A stretch of 64,000 nt of DNA from Bombyx mori (GCF_030269925.1 NC_085123.1:8432001-8496000), one strand, 5' to 3'; shown: positions 33,169 through 45,985, numbered from the stretch's first letter. A program made the numbers and translations. Notes: generated from the letters alone by a model not told the origin.

Positions 33169-36100
33169 CGTAACACCAAACATCTTTTTTATATAATATG
33201 GTGGTTTTGTCTTTGCCGCGCAAGCCGTTTTTGATATTTTTAACTACGTTTTATTTTGATAAACATTTCACCGGCCCTAGACCCTAGAAATATTATTTTA
33301 TTTTTCAACATTCAACATAAGTGCACCGGGCATCTTACCCATAAGGCTTACAGAGGCCAAAAAACAATAAATAAATTGATATGATTTCCCCCATCTGTGC
33401 AAGTAAAGGAATTTTATTCATATGTAAAGAACTTAGGGAAGCTTAGTTAAATCTGGAACGTTTCAAAGAATTCGCTATTTATAGCGCCATGAATTAGTAA
33501 AGTTGTAAAGTGAACCGGCCGCAGATGGTGTAGATAGTTTCGAAAAGGTCTATCTCCGGCTTTTTTTCCCGAGTGGATTCCACCCCTGTGACATATGGCG
33601 GTGCTTATCCCTCCAAACTACAGTAATTTCTGAGAGCCAATTCTAGGATTGAAATAAAGCGTTAGATACCTATGTGTATTTCATGGCAAATCACTTTTAC
33701 GAATTCAATATGTGAAGCGATTTACCTTCCTGTTTTCATAGCGCCCGGGTCTTTTGTTTTTCTTCGTAGTCATCGATCACTATGGTTAGGGTTTCGTCTC
33801 AATCAACAATGCAAATGTTTTTGTTCCAAACTCGATAGAGTGAACACATTGTGGTGTATGTTTTTATTAGCAGTTATATGAAGAGGATAACAGGGTTCAT
33901 AATGTTGATGCTGTCGTCTTCCCTGAGGTAACACTCGAAAGGAAAAGCTGAGAAATTTGGAGAATTGGTTTTTAAAAAGATTATCGCTGTTAAATCTATC
34001 ATAGTTTCGAAAAGAGCAAGAAAAAAGCAAAATTAAGGTACAGTCTTCGAATTGACACATTTGCTTTTATTTTGCAGGTTTTTTTAAAGATGCATCTGTT
34101 CCAAGCCTATTCACAGACGCTAAAAGTACGTCCCCTTTCACACGCGCTGTAGGTAGCATGCCCAAAAATCGCACGAATGTGGACTTTTGAGCAAACTCGA
34201 AGTGAGCATGCACGTTATTAGCAATGTTTTGACACACATGCTACGTAGCGACACCCATGCTAAGTAGCGACTGCTCAAATGTAGCATTCCTTCATGCCAG
34301 TAATGAGCATGTGTAACTGCACCTTTACATCTTGTACTTTAGGAATTGACGTTTCGTATTCACACTGCCTCCTCTCATGTCCTCCAAAATTGCAGAGATT
34401 TAAACATTTTTACCGAAAAATAGCTACAGGTATTTAAAATTAAATTGTGTTTGTTTTCTTGTTTTTGGCAATACCCATAAATTGTTTCTGTTGAATTTCT
34501 AAGCACTGAGAAAAAATCAGGTCAATCATCGTTGTTTTAGAATGTATCTAATTCAGAAATATTAATTGATAGCAATAAACGAAATATGAGTTTGGTCAGT
34601 AGAAGATCGTATGGTACAAACATATTTACTCTGTCGAGGTCTTCTTCATGCATTAACTTCATTTGTGTTTCATTTATTAATTCGAATTCTGACAGGCGTC
34701 CATGACCATAACAAGTGTGAAGTAATGGAGACGTTGACACGTAGAAATGAATTATTGCATGTCACCAGTAATATCGAAAGGATCTGAGAATGGGGTGCAT
34801 TACATTCTAACATATTTTTTAATATCAACTTGTCGGCGTGCCACGTGGCACGTCAAGAGCGACAAACTTTATTGAATTTTTATTAAAAGACAAATTTACC
34901 TTCCCTTGTCGATGTTCGAGTTTCTGGAATATTTCGAAAACTATGTAATTGATTGCTTGGTTTCTTCTCAATTTTTCTTTATAAAAAAATCATAAAAGAT
35001 AAACCATTAATAAAAGTTACATGAGTATTTTTAATTAGTAATATACATTTAAGTGAATAAAATTAATACTGTATTATTATTATTATTAATAATGAACCAA
35101 TACTCAAATCATTATTCATTTATCATGTTTCATAGTATAAATAGGCAAATACTATAAAACATAATAATATACTATTCTCCTGAGTTTGTTCAATCGAGTT
35201 ACTTTTTTCAAGTCGAGATTGACGAGATTTAGTATGGCCAGTACAAAAAACAGGTATCTCCTTTTCCAAGAAAAAAGATAAATAAGAAATAGAATATCTA
35301 TAAATAAAGAGGTATCGGTGATTATGACCCACTAGGCGAATACTGGTAGCAATATTTAAACATAATTATGGGTTTGTCTATTTTTGTTTTATGTTGTTAT
35401 TTATTGAAAAACAAGACATATTCCTTTCTTGTGGTGGGGCTGCAAAGCAATCCGGTACGAACTGTAGGAAAGATGCAAAACAAGAGTATTAAGACTTTTA
35501 GCCTGTTTCAATTTGTATTATTATATCTGTTTAAATTACATTTGTACAGTATTGTATTTTGTATATTTTTTATATTGGATTTGTACGTATTGATAAATGG
35601 GCTTCAGTAATAACTTAGCAATAAGCTGCAGCAGTCAACTGTAAAAGAATAGAATAGATAATAAAAACGGCTGGGCAAAGATGCTATTTAAAATTAAACC
35701 AAATAAATTCAGGTTTCTACAACAAAACAAATGGATCTTTTGTTATTGCCTCGTGCAATTTTCAAGGTGCGCCCTAAGGAATACTGGGCAGTGGATACTT
35801 TATTTACAGTACCTTGCCTCAGGGCTCGCACGCAGCGCGCACCTTTGAACCGTGTATGATAAATCTTCCATTGTTCCAGAAAGGTAGGACATTAATTATT
35901 ATCGAAGACGTAATTTGGTGAGAGTGTTTTTGTAAAATTAACAATAGAGTCTTTTATTTTAATTATTTCATTGATGGGTGAACGAAGATGTTACTTATCC
36001 CATGGACAGCATATCGGACTAACGCATCCATATTAAGACAGCTCAATATCCAAACCAGGCTCCCTACCGATCTGCCTCAAGAGGATATTAGAGTTCTTCG

Positions 36101-36186
36101 GTCATATTGCCAGAAAGAGTGGTGACAATCTTGAAAAAAATTATGATAGCTGGCAAGATTGCAGGCAAAAAAATCTCGTGATCACT
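33169..36186. other. 3 kb A+T-rich stretch, no gene supported
   Basis: 34,130-34,330 is less A+T-rich and repeats GCATG several times. An ATT microsatellite lies near 35,070. No domain-bearing frame was found. Confidence 0.35.
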
Positions 36187-36546
36187 AGACATCTACAACG
36201 TAAATGAGCTACCCACCTTGATATATAAGTTCTAAGGTCACAGGTATAGTTACAACGGCTGCCCCACCCTTCAAACCGAAACGCATTACTGCTTCACCGC
36301 AGAAATCTGCAGGGTGGTGGTACCTGCCCTTGCGGATTTACAAGACGTCCTACCACCAGTCATTACGCAAATTATAATTTTGCGGGTTTGATTTTTATTG
36401 AACGATGTTATTCCTTCGCCGTGGAAGTCAATCGTAAGCATTTGTTGAGTACGTATTTCATTAGAAAAAATTATATCCGTCTGGTATTCGAACACCGGTG
36501 CATCGTTCAACCCGGCACCGGCCGTCTTATCCTCTAGACCGCAAAC
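36187..36546 (-). mobile_element. Bm1 SINE, minus, with divergent head
   Basis: The body matches Bm1 (CATCTACAACGTAAATGAGC, CCGAAACGCATTACTGCTTC, GTCCTACCACCAGTCATTAC, GAAGTCAATCGTAAGC). The tRNA-like head on the minus strand reads GGTCTAGAGGATAAGACGGC and GGTGTTCGAATACC. The 3' tail is missing. Confidence 0.82.
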
Positions 36547-36694
36547 TTTAAACATATATAGATATAAATACCCAGAGTACAAAGAGCAAACGAGTCTGTT
36601 CATAACACGAATTTTTGCCCGGTGTGGGAATCGAACCCACGACTCTCGGTGCAACAATCAGGAGCGCGCTGACTACTGCCTGTCCGGGTCAGTC
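36547..36694 (-). mobile_element. tRNA-derived SINE of another family
   Basis: The minus strand reads CCGGACAGGCAGTAGTCAGC, GCGCGCTCCTGATTGTTGCA and GGGTTCGATTCCCAC, a tRNA-like A-box/B-box arrangement, then a non-tRNA body ending near the Bm1 head. It lacks a proper cloverleaf acceptor stem, so it is a SINE and not a tRNA gene. Confidence 0.6.
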
Positions 36695-37845
36695 TACAAT
36701 CTAAGAAACAACTACATTAAAGTTATTTCAAAAACTATATCTGTTCACATCATTTCGTCTATTAAATTTAGTGACAATTACTTTTGAAGCCCAAGCTAAA
36801 TATCTCCGTGAATAACATTCGCAGAACGAGAGAAAATTTAACAAGATTCCAATGTAACTAAGCGGAACAATCTGGAACTCGCTTTGTGCCTTTTGAAAGC
36901 TATTACTGAACAACGCATCGGATCGACGCCTCCAAAATTACTTGCGACTTTCGCGTCACATTAAAGAGAGGATTCGCTAGAACTATCCCGGCACCATCTG
37001 TCTCCCTATCGCTCTCCGCAAACGATCCAAGTTTGTTTCAACACCCCACTCTTGTGTAGTCGTTATTTTTGAAGCAATATGTCAAGTGTAATTTGTCGAT
37101 ATGAGCTGAATTGATCCGATACAGCTCCGTTACACGCGTATGCGTTGTTAATTGAAAAATTCCGCGAATTAAGTTTTTGTTAAAAAAAAAAACTTACAAT
37201 AGACAGAAGAGAATTACATCAGATAGATCGTGAATATCTATGTGATTTAATGATTGGGAATATGATATGAAAGTAGTGCTAGTGAAAGTAGTAGTAGAAG
37301 TTCGAGAAGAACGATTTACGTATCCTCGACTTTTTTTTTTTTGTAAAATAATTGAGTTTTGATCAATATACATTGTCATGTAGAATGTAGATAGTTGCGA
37401 TTCATGGAACATTCTCGACCTAAGTGAAGTGAATAGAAATATTTATATTGCCGTACTTAAAAAAGAATCATCAATTCCAAATCACTTAAATTGAGTGATA
37501 CCTAATATTTTTATAAAATATCTCTTAATGCAAATCGGCTGTTTTATTTGTTCGGGCGTTTTTCTACTTCAATGATCCAACTAATTGATAGGCCTTTCCG
37601 GTTTCGGGCAATTATGTTTACCCTCTTAAGTAAGAGGGTTTATGTTAAAGCTTTCTGCCTCATTACAGAAACGAAAATAAATTGTATTTAATCCGTAGTA
37701 TTTACAGGAGCTCACTTGAATTCCTCCTTCGAAAATATTCCGAATATTCTTTGCGAACTAAATCAACCTCTACCTTACTTTGGAAATAAAATTCAACATT
37801 TTATCCACAATAATTTTTGTTAATGTATAATAATAATCCTGCTAG
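36695..37845. other. 1.15 kb stretch, no gene seen
   Basis: A+T-rich with no recognised repeat or coding frame. Confidence 0.35.
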
Positions 37846-37985
37846 ATGGAGCGACGACCTGCGCAAGGCAGCTGGCAGTAACTGGATGCGTAGAACCGAA
37901 GATCGGGTTCAGTGGCGAGCTTTGGGGGAGGCCTATGTCCAGCAGTGGACTGCCGCAGGCTGATGATGATGATGATGATGAATAA
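37846..37985 (+). mobile_element. RTE-type LINE, extreme 3' end with (GAT)n tail
   Basis: The frame from 37,846 ends a reverse transcriptase with WSDDLRKAAGSNWMRRTEDR and ALGEAYVQQWTAAG, then TGA. It continues straight into (ATG/GAT)n. A short 3' UTR and microsatellite tail are typical of RTE-type LINEs. Only the last 38 codons remain. Confidence 0.75.
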
Positions 37986-38715
37986 TGATACATTAATGAA
38001 ACCTAGTCTAGTCTGTACCATACGGTCCATGCCACCCATGATCGAACACAATGGAAGAACGTCACATGTGGTTGCGATCCTCAGTAGTGAGGGAACGATA
38101 TAGAAGAAGAATGAAACCTAGACATTGACTTAATTTAACCCGATTGAATTCTGAGCACCGACAGATTTAAGACCTTATGGTAAATATATGTCACAACCTA
38201 AATACCTAGCTTGAGGCAATAGGTAATTATATTGAAATGAGGGCTATTTTGTGCAACCTGGAATGCCTGATGGCTCTATAGTCGTAAGAGACAAGATATT
38301 GTTCAGGCTTAAACACTAATGTTCAAGAAACAAATTTCGGATAAGGGTTGAGAAAGTCAGTTATATTTGTATTTTTTAAGTGCGGGAGGAGAAAGAAAAA
38401 AAAATTAAAAAATGGGTGCTAGCTGCAGTATCATCAGGTCACTCAAAATCTCAATATGACAATATAATGTAACTATTATCACAGGAAGGTCATAATATAA
38501 CATTACGTTCGTTGTTACTTTTAGCTTTATCCGTTTGATAATTGAAGAGGATTATTAGAAATATTAATAAAGGCTAAATTTTAATCCATGGCTAACTCTT
38601 ATCGGATTATAATCATTCTTGGTACAGTTTTGTGTTGTATTCTTAGATAATTTTTCTGTTGTGCTCGTATATAATTTTTGGACAGTTGAAAATATAGGAT
38701 GCGTAGTACAAACTC

Positions 38716-38900
38716 GCTTAGAGAGAGAGAGGGATACAGAGAGAGCGAGAGAGAGGCAGGAGAGAGAGATAGTGAGAGAGAACATACTTTATTGCACACC
38801 AAAACACAATTAACATCAGAAAACAGTCAACAAGCGGATACGTTTGTAGAATAGGCGGTCTTATCGCTAAAAGCGATCTCTTCCAGAAAACCTTTTAACC
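38716..38900 (-). mobile_element. LINE 3' tail fragment, GA-tailed family, copy 2
   Basis: Imperfect GA tract (38,716-38,785), then TTTATTGCACACCAAAACAC, AACAGTCAACAAGCGG, GGCGGTCTTATCGC and ATCTCTTCCAGAAAACC, collinear with 8501-8645. Confidence 0.65.
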
Positions 38901-39254
38901 TCTTAGATTAGCTGCTTTGAGCTTTTTGTTTATTTTTATATCTGATTAAATTGCATACGTATGTAATAAATAGTAATAATTCATCAAAGTTTAAGATGGA
39001 CTTGATTTTAGAGATACATATACTGTTTTTAAAAGACGCTTCAAAAACACATTAGATGTAACGATTCAAAAATGTGGGAACATAATCATAATAATCAATT
39101 TTAAATTCTTAAACAGAACAACGTGGCTTTCGCTCATAAAATATTTCTGTATAGCACCTTTTTTTTCTGTAGAAGAGCAAACGAGTTCGTAGCCCTTCTG
39201 GTATCAAGTGATTAGTTACTGCAACCCAGTCGTGGTATGAGATCAAAGTGACTA

Positions 39255-39340
39255 TTTTTTATTAATTACTCACATGCGTAAACGAACTCACAGTTCATAT
39301 GGTTTTAAGTGGTTACCGGAGCCCATAGATATCAACAACG
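39255..39340 (-). mobile_element. Decayed Bm1 tail
   Basis: TTTTTTATTAATTACTCACA, GAACTCACAGTTCATATGG and GTGGTTACCGGAGCCCATAG follow the minus-sense Bm1 3' end with many changes. Confidence 0.6.
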
Positions 39341-39530
39341 ATGCAGTAAATTGTTCAAAGAATTGTTGCTTCATTTCCCCTTAAAATAAGGAAAACCAAA
39401 AGAATAATAAATACCCTTTCGCACTTTTGACCACCATCTTGATATTGATATTGATAGTGATTTATAATGATAACCAAGGGTTATCTCTCTTTAGTTTGAA
39501 TGTATGGGAGATTTTTGTTAATGCTTGTAC

Positions 39531-39776
39531 TGGTGGTAGGGCCTCTTGTGAGTCCGCACAGGTGGGTACCACCACCCTGCCTATTTCTGCCGTGAAGCAG
39601 TAATGCGTTTCAGTTTGAAGAGCGGGGCAGCCGTTGTAACTATACTGAGACCCTAGAACTTATATCTCAAGGTGGGTGGCGCATTTACGTTGTAGATGTC
39701 CATGGGCTCCAGTAACCACTTAACTAGGTGGGCTATGAGCTCGTTCGCCCATCTAAGCAATAAAAAAAATAAAAAA
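39531..39776 (+). mobile_element. Bm1 SINE, 5'-truncated
   Basis: From TGGTGGTAGGGCCTCTTGTG to CATCTAAGCAATAAAAAAAA, with minor deletions in the tail block. Confidence 0.88.
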
Positions 39777-40304
39777 AACGCAACATACGCTTTTGTCGAA
39801 TTTCTATAATGTTCCATAAATATCGCTAATCTCATAAAGTAGAACATTTTGCAATGGTATTATCGCCAAAGTAAGCTAAAGTAATATGCCGGGATTAACG
39901 TGACTTTTACATTTATGTAAAGACCACATCTGGATCTCCGAAAACGCAATTATTTGAGCAGATAAAATCGATAAATTGCCTCTTGATTTTAGAGTCAAGT
40001 ATAATGAATGAATCAATTACTGAAAAGTTTCTTTAGAGACAGTTGACAAAGGGTTCAGCTCGCAGACTCGAATAGGTATTTGGCGATAATCACCTAAGTT
40101 TTAATTAATCACATTGCTTCATGGATGCGCGTCGCTTAGGAAAAGATAGTGAAACCTACGTCGGCTCAGTACAATTCGTCAAGTTAATGACACAGAATCG
40201 ATTTAATTGCAACCATTTAAGGAAATAGATTATGTCGTTTTAATCTATTGGCCCACATATTTTCAGAAATTAAATCGTGTTTAATATTATTATACAGTGA
40301 TTAG
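39777..40304. other. Non-coding stretch, nothing seen
   Basis: A+T-rich, with no repeat or frame worth naming. Confidence 0.35.
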
Positions 40305-40542
40305 ACAATCTATATTTATAAAAATGAATTGCTGTTCGTTAGTCTCGCTAAAACTCGAGAACGGCTGGATCGAATTGGCTAATTTTGGACTTGAATTATT
40401 TGTAGAAGTCCAGAGTAGGTTTAAAAGGTAGATAAATATGAAAATTCCTTTTTTTTGTTTTAAGTTTATTTTATACAAAAGTTTAAGTCTTTTATTTATC
40501 GATTGAGGCACTACGAAGTCTGCCGGGTCAGCTAGTCTCATA
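40305..40542 (-). repeat. Interspersed repeat family X, copy B
   Basis: Reverse of the 45.7 kb copy: AATGAATTGCTGTTCGTTAG, CTCGAGAACGGCTGG, GTAGATAAATATGAAAAT and TCTGCCGGGTCAGCTAG. The middle (GGAATCCGTCCGACGG) is deleted. Confidence 0.75.
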
Positions 40543-41846
40543 TAATTATGTATTAGTAGTTTTTCCAATCATCCATTAAGATTGTGAAAGTAAGAACATA
40601 GAAAATGATAGGCATCATATTTATGTAACTAGTTTGTTTGTTGACTTTTTTTTAAATTAAAATGAAATTTCTCTGAAGAATGATTGGAAACTTTCAGCAC
40701 TGAAATAACATTACGAAAGCCTTTAGTCAGGACGAATATAAACCGAGAAATATATAGCTCTAACACGACAATGCAATTTGCACGGTCAATTGGAAAACGA
40801 GCGGTGGTAGAATTGAAATGAATAAAAATAGTCTGTATAATTTTACAAGCAAAGGATTGATGGACGTGTAGGAAATCACAGACAGTGAAAATTATATAAC
40901 GTAGGTATTGATTATTTCATTCTTTGTAACATAATATGGCTATGTTTATTGTTTTTGTATTTCTTAGTATTTCCGTCTACAATATAACACTTTTAAATAA
41001 ATAGATAAATGTGTTTTTTGTACGAATTTTTTTTCTTTAATAAAAAATTTGTTTCTAAAAAGTCAAATGAATTTTCTGTAATTAGCATTTATAATAAGGT
41101 TATGGAACACATGAAGTTGCCATTTTACAATACCGTTCATTTGAAACGTAATTTATATATGGCAGGCAATTCTAAATTCAAATTAATTCATTTTAAAATA
41201 TGGAATTCTATTTTCAAATTCGTCGCTGTTTATGTTGTTGATTTATTGAGTTAAAGTATCGAGACAAGTGGCAGTATTCGTGGGCTTAGGTAAAAACTTA
41301 ACATCAGGTGGGCTGTCAGATTGTTCACTGATCAATGCAATATAAATAATCCTCCCCAGAGGCAGTACGTATACGTAATTGTTGTATTTTTAAACAATCA
41401 TTTAAAATGATGTAGTTGCCAATGACTAATAGGAAGTTTTATTTATGGACTGTAAATTATTATAATTAACTACTAGTCTCACAAAAGTAGGTATTCTTAA
41501 ATTTTGGTTTAAGGAACCAAAAATATACATAAAATCAGTTTAACCCCTCTAAATGGAGCTACGCTTAGAAAATATCCTTCGAAAGTTACAAATAGCAAGA
41601 TTTAATTGGTTGACTTTTCCGAGTCTCTAGGGACATCCGTAAAATGTTCTAACCTTGTACTGAAACTAATTTCTATCCTTTCCACAATCCGATTACGGGG
41701 TGGCAAATATTTCCAGAACTATTTCTGCGTGGCTACAAATCGCAATCACGGCTCGTTTTAAAATTGTCGTTAATAGCGAACTCAGATCGTCGTAAATCTT
41801 GGAATTGACTTTTCGTTAAAACAACATTATTCAGTAGCCGAAACTA
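40543..41846. other. 1.3 kb A+T-rich stretch
   Basis: About 41,283-41,345 is a worn Bm1 tail in + sense (CTTAACATCAGGTGGGCTGT). Otherwise nothing is recognised. Confidence 0.4.
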
Positions 41847-42074
41847 TCTATATCTATACTTCTATACTATAATATTATAAAGAGGAAAGATTTGTTTGTT
41901 TGTTTCGAATAGGCTCCGAAACTACTGGACCGATTTGAAAAATTGTTTTTCCATTAGAAGCCGACATTGTCCCTGATGAACATAGGCTACTTTTTTAAAT
42001 ATTTTTTTTATTTTTATTTTTTGGTTTCATGTGTGTTTTAATGTTTCCGAAGCGAAGCGAGGGCGGGTCGCTAG
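41847..42074 (+). mobile_element. Helitron-like non-autonomous element
   Basis: Starts TCTATATCTATACTTC right after an A and ends GGCGGGTCGCTAG right before a T. This fits Helitron ends (5' TC, 3' CTAG, insertion between A and T). The inside has GATTTGTTTGTTTGTTTCGA and GAAGCGAAGCGAGGGCGG, common in moth Helitron relatives. No Rep/helicase coding is present. I have no second copy here to confirm the borders. Confidence 0.55.
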
Positions 42075-42870
42075 TATGTAGTAAAACTCTTATAGTGCAT
42101 AATCTGTTTCTAAAAAAAAAACTAATATGAATTTAAATGTGGAGAAATCTAGTGTTAACCGGAATGATGAAATAGCTTCTCAAGATAATGTCGAGGACAA
42201 AGCGTATTTTGAGAACGAACGGCTTGCGGCATATCGAAAAAGGAAGCTTTCTTAATCAAAATTAATCATTTTGTTTGATCTATATTAACTTGTTAGTAAT
42301 CTTTACCATAGTCTATAGCAGTAAGCTATAGTATGGTAGATAGTAAAATATATATATTATAATACTCTACTATATAGTATATGGCACAAGTGATGCATAT
42401 AATATACCGTGCACAAGAAAGGATACGGCGCGCGACGAATGGCGACGTCTTGTGAAGCCCACCACCACCCGAACTGATGACAACAACCACTCTGCCACGA
42501 GTGCATACGGAGAAGTCTATAGTATATGGTGCTATACGTACTACTACCATAGGCTAATGCTTAGGAAGCGACATCGGCTACGCGAGTTTCTCTATACTCT
42601 AAATCGTAACAGATTATCGCAGGAAAATCGGAGGTCGAGGACGAAAATCATTTTCAAGGATCTATTTCGGACGGTAATATCTTAGCAATATCCGTTTGCC
42701 TTTTCTCATATCTTAAGGCGACTGAAGGATTGCCTGGAGAGTGAGCAGCAGCCTTGTCTGAACATTTTCCTATTACACTGCGATCGGTAAGGTTAAGGGC
42801 ATGAGACCGGACGACGAGGTACCACCGTATTCTCTATTTTAGCTGCGACACACACTTCCATGCGTTCTGG
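42075..42870. other. Non-coding stretch with one tiny ORF
   Basis: Holds a 42-residue frame at 42,127-42,255 (M...YRKRKLS, charged) that I do not recognise, and a TATA-rich patch with CTATAG repeats at 42,310-42,390. Confidence 0.35.
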
Positions 42871-43167
42871 TTTTTTTTTTTCCGGGCCGGGGGCCGAACT
42901 TCCTACGAGGTGTATGTGGGACTTGACGATCTGCAAGGCGTTGGAAGCAGACCGCGGGCCTAAGGAATTTTAGGGCCCACCCACTAAACGACTCCTTTGC
43001 ACTCTTCGCCCAAGCGTCCGATCCCCTCCGAGGTCAGAACCCGGATGAGGTAGGGGGGCTGCCACGGTCAACAATGCAACCAGACAGCGCAGCTCACCCC
43101 AAGGACGCCCAGCCGACGGAGCCTTCGAGGCGAATCGAAGGCTCTGAAACGTCAGCCGTCTCGGTAA
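42871..43167 (-). mobile_element. R1-clade LINE 3' UTR fragment
   Basis: Poly(T) at 42,871-42,881, then a GC-rich block that includes TTAGGGCCCACCCACTAAAC and AGGTAGGGGGGCTGC. This block aligns with 856-975 of the intron 1 remnant. Minus sense and 3' end only. Confidence 0.65.
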
Positions 43168-44135
43168 TGCGTTCTGGTGTCAGAGAACAGTTGTTATTTA
43201 ACGCAATAGAAACTTCAATCTCATAGTGGATGGCGATGTTTACATTCTGATGTATATGGGTTTCGGGGTTCACTTAATACAAGATGTGGGTTCGTTTCTT
43301 CATAATAACTGAAAAGAAAAGGAATGTTTTCGTTACTTCTCTTAAAACCACGTTCATTAGCAGTTTAATCTCCAGTATTTTTACTATCACTATATTGCCA
43401 TTTCTTTACATATCTAGCTTTCTAATTCCTATCCCGATCTTAAATACTGTTTGCTATTTGGCAAGCCTGGATAGTTGCTTGCCACCAACATAATTCTACA
43501 GCAAAGCCATCACGCGTTCTATTTCGCAAACCGCTGCAAGGCTTCAGCCTTATTTCGCAGAGTTGTGACTTCCTTATTTACCAGTTTAAGTACTAAATGT
43601 TTTTTTTCATCAGTATGCAAATTAAATGTTCATGCGACTTCTAAACTCATCTGGCTTAAAGCCGAAGGGAAATTGAAATATGTTTCTGTGAAGTTACTTG
43701 CGAGTTTCTCATCACACCGCTCAAAAGTTTCCGATCTTCAGGTACAAGGAAGCTCAGTGAAACTATTTGTTTTAATGATTTCATTTTAGATTCAATTCAT
43801 GAAAAAAGTAGAATTTTTTTAATATCCCAAACAATATTTATACATAAGGATGGGATGTTGCCAACTATTTGAATGACTCCCAGCATACTAGACTAACACT
43901 TTTTCAAACAGTACTGTGTTATATGTCGGCGCAACATTACTATTTAGTTAACTAAGATTAGTTAAAGTTAACTGTCTCCTTAATATTGACATAGTTTATT
44001 GACTATTGTAAGTCCAACGCATGTAAACAATTGTTTAAGACGGTGCTCATAACAATTCATTACTAAACTACCCCTACTTTCTACTATAAATACGAGTGAC
44101 TATTGTCGCACAAATACCGATAACTACATCGCCGA
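43168..44135. other. Non-coding stretch, no gene supported
   Basis: A+T-rich. The 104-codon + frame at 43,475-43,789 shows no family resemblance. Confidence 0.35.
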
Positions 44136-44480
44136 TCTTGGGGACCGAATGGTAAACAGTTGACGTCGCCTAAAACACGTCATCTCGGGTCCTCCTGATC
44201 CACTAACTGTGCTTTTAGTTACCCCAAGCACCGGTCATTTTTCTCGTTGAACCCGTCGCTTGCGACGAAGGGCTCGACGAGTAAATTAACCCACAGATAC
44301 AGCCCACTGAGTTTCTCGCCGGATTTTCTCAGTGGGTCGCGATTCCGATCCGGTAGTATATTCTGCGAAGCACGGCTCTTGCTAGGGTTCGTGTTAGCAA
44401 CAGCGTCAGGTTTGAGCCCCGTGAGCTCACCTATAATATGGTCTCTTAAGATCATCAGCTTAGGTAGTGAAAAAAAAAAA
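44136..44480 (+). mobile_element. Jockey-like LINE family 2, 3' end
   Basis: 44,136-44,290 matches the reverse of 61,900-62,047 (GACCGAATGGTAAACAGT; ACCCGTCGCTTGCGA), which is the C-terminal coding end of ORF2. Next comes the shared CCCACTGAG...CTCAGTGGG module and a unique 3' UTR ending TCAGCTTAGGTAGTGAAAAA. Confidence 0.75.
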
Positions 44481-44630
44481 CGCACAAATACATTCCGTCT
44501 CAAGCAGCCGAATGAGGCAGAGCTCTGTGTTGCTATCGCTGTACACTTGAAATGTAATAAATGGAATTCATTGGAAAAGTGAGTCTTATTTACTGTCACT
44601 ATGCAAGGTAATGACAACAACTAAAACAGA

Positions 44631-44716
44631 ATGACGTCATCGTTTGTAATAACAATGTGGCGCCAGTTGCTGATGCCATCAGTTTCTGACGTCACCGCTC
44701 ACTCCGTCATATATAA
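44631..44716 (+). promoter_or_regulatory. Promoter-like cluster: two CRE-type sites and a TATA box
   Basis: ATGACGTCAT at 44,631-44,640 and TGACGTCA at 44,687-44,694 are perfect ATF/CREB-type palindromes. TATATAA at 44,710-44,716 follows 16 bases later, and 44,720-44,950 downstream is unusually GC-balanced. It could be the U3 region of an unidentified LTR or a host promoter; no linked gene is visible. Confidence 0.35.
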
Positions 44717-45680
44717 TGCCAGAATTCGGACTCGTTTTCGCATGAGATAACCAGTACATACGCCTCTTCGTGCAAGGAAGAGTGAACGGTACCAGATCGC
44801 GTGAGAGGTCTTCCATGTGGTGAACCGAATAAATCAAGTTTGCAGGGGAAAGTCTCTTAAATGAATGCAGTGTGATGGTCTCGAGCAGGGACAAATGTCG
44901 GGGCATCGTGAGGCGCATCAACGGTCCAATACTACCTAGATGACAATCCACCACTATGTCAAGAATACATCTAAGATGAAGAAGCGTATAATTAATTAGA
45001 ACAATTTCTAAAGTTTCTCATCATCCTCATTATGGGTTTATACTTGTCACACAGTTCACTAGCTCCCTTGGACAATTAGTTCTGAGAGAATAAATCGGTG
45101 TATTAACCTATCTTGTCTATTGAAATTGGAAACGCCTTCCTCACTCAAAATCAAGTATGTCTGAACAAATATGAAAATAGCTTACATCAAAATGGTGGGA
45201 TATGTCCGTCAACTATTCATTTCTTTTGTAACAATTTCATAGGCTCAATAAGATGTATTCAATTTAGGACACAAAGAAGAATATAATAAAACGAATGACA
45301 ATAGCTCGCGATGTGACACAATAGGCGTATGTTATGGCTCTACTGTAGAGAAATATGATGTTTGTTACAATAAGTTGAGATGTCCTCAGATGTACGAATG
45401 TAATAAAAGTTTTCCTAACAATATGACTCGTCATAGTCATCAAATTAACTTTCTGTGGATGAATGAAGCATTACTTTTGATTAGTTACATTTTCGTTATT
45501 CGCATTATTACTACTACTTATTAATATTAAAAGTTGGGATCACTTAATTATTTCTGTATTTTGGTAGACTTAATGTGAGTTAAACCAATAATTCCAAGAG
45601 AACCGTAACGGAGGGATCTGAACAGCGCCATTGTTGTAGTGTGAGAGGCGAGCTCATTAGTCGGTAAAACTATGAAATAT
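44717..45680. other. Unassigned sequence, no gene supported
   Basis: 44,717-44,990 is GC-balanced and may belong to an unidentified repeat. The remainder is A+T-rich without frames. Confidence 0.3.
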
Positions 45681-45985
45681 AGCTGACCCGGCAGACTTCG
45701 TTTTGCTTCAATTGATAAATAAAATACCTAAACTGTTGTATAAAATAAACTTAAAACAAACAAAAGGAATCCGTCCGACGGGGGTCGGGGGGGATCGAAG
45801 GAAAAACAAAATTGTTTTTTTTATTTAATTCCGAGCATTTTCATATTTATCTACCTTTTAAACCTTCTCTGGACTTCCACAAGTAATTCAAGACCAAAAT
45901 TAGCTAAATCGGTCCAGCTGTTCTCGAGTTTTAGCGAGACTAACAAACAGCAATTCATTTTTTATATACTTATATATAGATAGAT
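45681..45985 (+). repeat. Interspersed repeat family X, copy C (most complete)
   Basis: AGCTGACCCGGCAGACTTCG, TTGATAAATAAAATACCTAA, GGAATCCGTCCGACGGGGGT, CCGAGCATTTTCATATTTAT, GGTCCAGCTGTTCTCGAG and GAGACTAACAAACAGCAATT, ending in TATATAGATA. It defines the family order used to recognise the other three copies. Confidence 0.75.

Noticed and set aside
36616..36694. Possible tRNA gene
   Set aside because: A/B boxes are present but the acceptor stem does not close and a SINE body follows; treated as a SINE head. The same holds for the Bm1 heads at 2.7 and 6.9 kb.
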